Below are positions 11,418 to 11,484 of a stretch of 11,484 bases of DNA, in pieces; within the stretch, counting starts at the first letter, position 1, and every line of letters starts with the position of its first letter. The notes under the pieces were generated by a model. The model saw nothing but the letters and a program-made list of their open reading frames with translations, was not told where the DNA came from and did no database searches. This stretch comes from Brevundimonas sp. UBA7534 (GTDB taxonomy: Bacteria; Pseudomonadota; Alphaproteobacteria; Caulobacterales; Caulobacteraceae): contig NZ_DLMO01000025.1 in assembly GCF_002479325.1 (NCBI RefSeq), positions 1-11,484 on the forward strand. Reading direction: 5' to 3'. The position numbers and the translations under genes were made by a program.

Positions 11418-11484
11418 ATGTTCAATATGCTCTATGCCCAGATCGGGGCCATCGCGATGATCGCGATGTGCATCTTCGCCTTTC
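11418..11484 (+). CDS. Start of a possible small membrane protein (runs off the window)
   Basis: From ATG 11418 the frame is open to the window end (22 codons): MFNMLYAQIGAIAMIAMCIF and on. This is strongly hydrophobic and looks like a first transmembrane segment or a signal anchor. Another ATG at 11411 in a different frame gives a polar, Arg/Asp-rich peptide and is less likely. The fragment is too short for a family call. Confidence 0.4.
   Translation, partial: MFNMLYAQIGAIAMIAMCIFAF

Noticed and set aside
1..11484. CRISPR array, IS element, prophage or tRNA
   Set aside because: No regularly spaced repeats, transposase, integrase, terminal repeats or tRNA-like cloverleaf were seen.

Overview
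The window is high-GC DNA (about two-thirds G+C by eye) that reads as the chromosome of an alphaproteobacterium of the Caulobacteraceae, with Brevundimonas or a close relative most likely. The best evidence is at the left end: the 3' end of the flagellar hook gene flgE, then sciP (the small DUF1153 cell-cycle regulator that inhibits CtrA), then mnmA. This is the order I know from Caulobacter. A CtrA-box-like motif and a GANTC (CcrM-type) site lie in the flgE-sciP gap. It is mostly ordinary chromosomal housekeeping and regulatory DNA. I see no phage, IS element, CRISPR array, rRNA or tRNA, and no gap between genes exceeds 300 bases.

Layout. (1) 1-2222, plus strand: flgE (3' part), sciP with a strong intrinsic terminator, and mnmA (tRNA U34 2-thiolation). 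(2) 2219-3854, minus strand: an HxlR-family regulator, then a YafY/WYL-type regulator whose frame is broken by one base, then a small VOC (glyoxalase-fold) protein. (3) 4029-5221, plus strand: a double-hotdog acyl-CoA thioesterase and a short glycine-rich lipoprotein. (4) 5218-6940, minus strand: the tightly overlapped operon queC-queE-queD for the 7-deazaguanine (queuosine precursor) pathway. (5) 7118-8767, plus strand: a soluble hybrid histidine kinase with a CBS-like N-terminus and a C-terminal receiver. (6) 8846-9883, minus strand: a metallo-beta-lactamase/beta-CASP nuclease of the ligase-associated DNA exonuclease type, with no ligase beside it. (7) 9958-10808, plus strand: two PaaI-type hotdog thioesterases overlapping by ATGA. 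(8) 10974-11324, plus strand: an unrecognised 116-aa helical protein behind a promoter region with a 9-bp direct repeat, followed by a terminator. The start of a possible membrane protein runs off the window end.

Two tRNA wobble-base functions are encoded here: mnmA (s2U34) and queCED (precursor of queuosine-34). They are on opposite strands and separated by unrelated genes, so I do not claim co-regulation. I did not find a clearly new multi-gene system. The observations most worth checking are: QueD, which lacks the expected catalytic Cys and Glu while sitting in an intact que operon; the hairpin that can cover the sciP ribosome-binding site; the frameshifted WYL regulator; the perfect dyad upstream of hxlR; the tandem AGGGTTAAA repeat; and the two thioesterases with complementary active-site residues.
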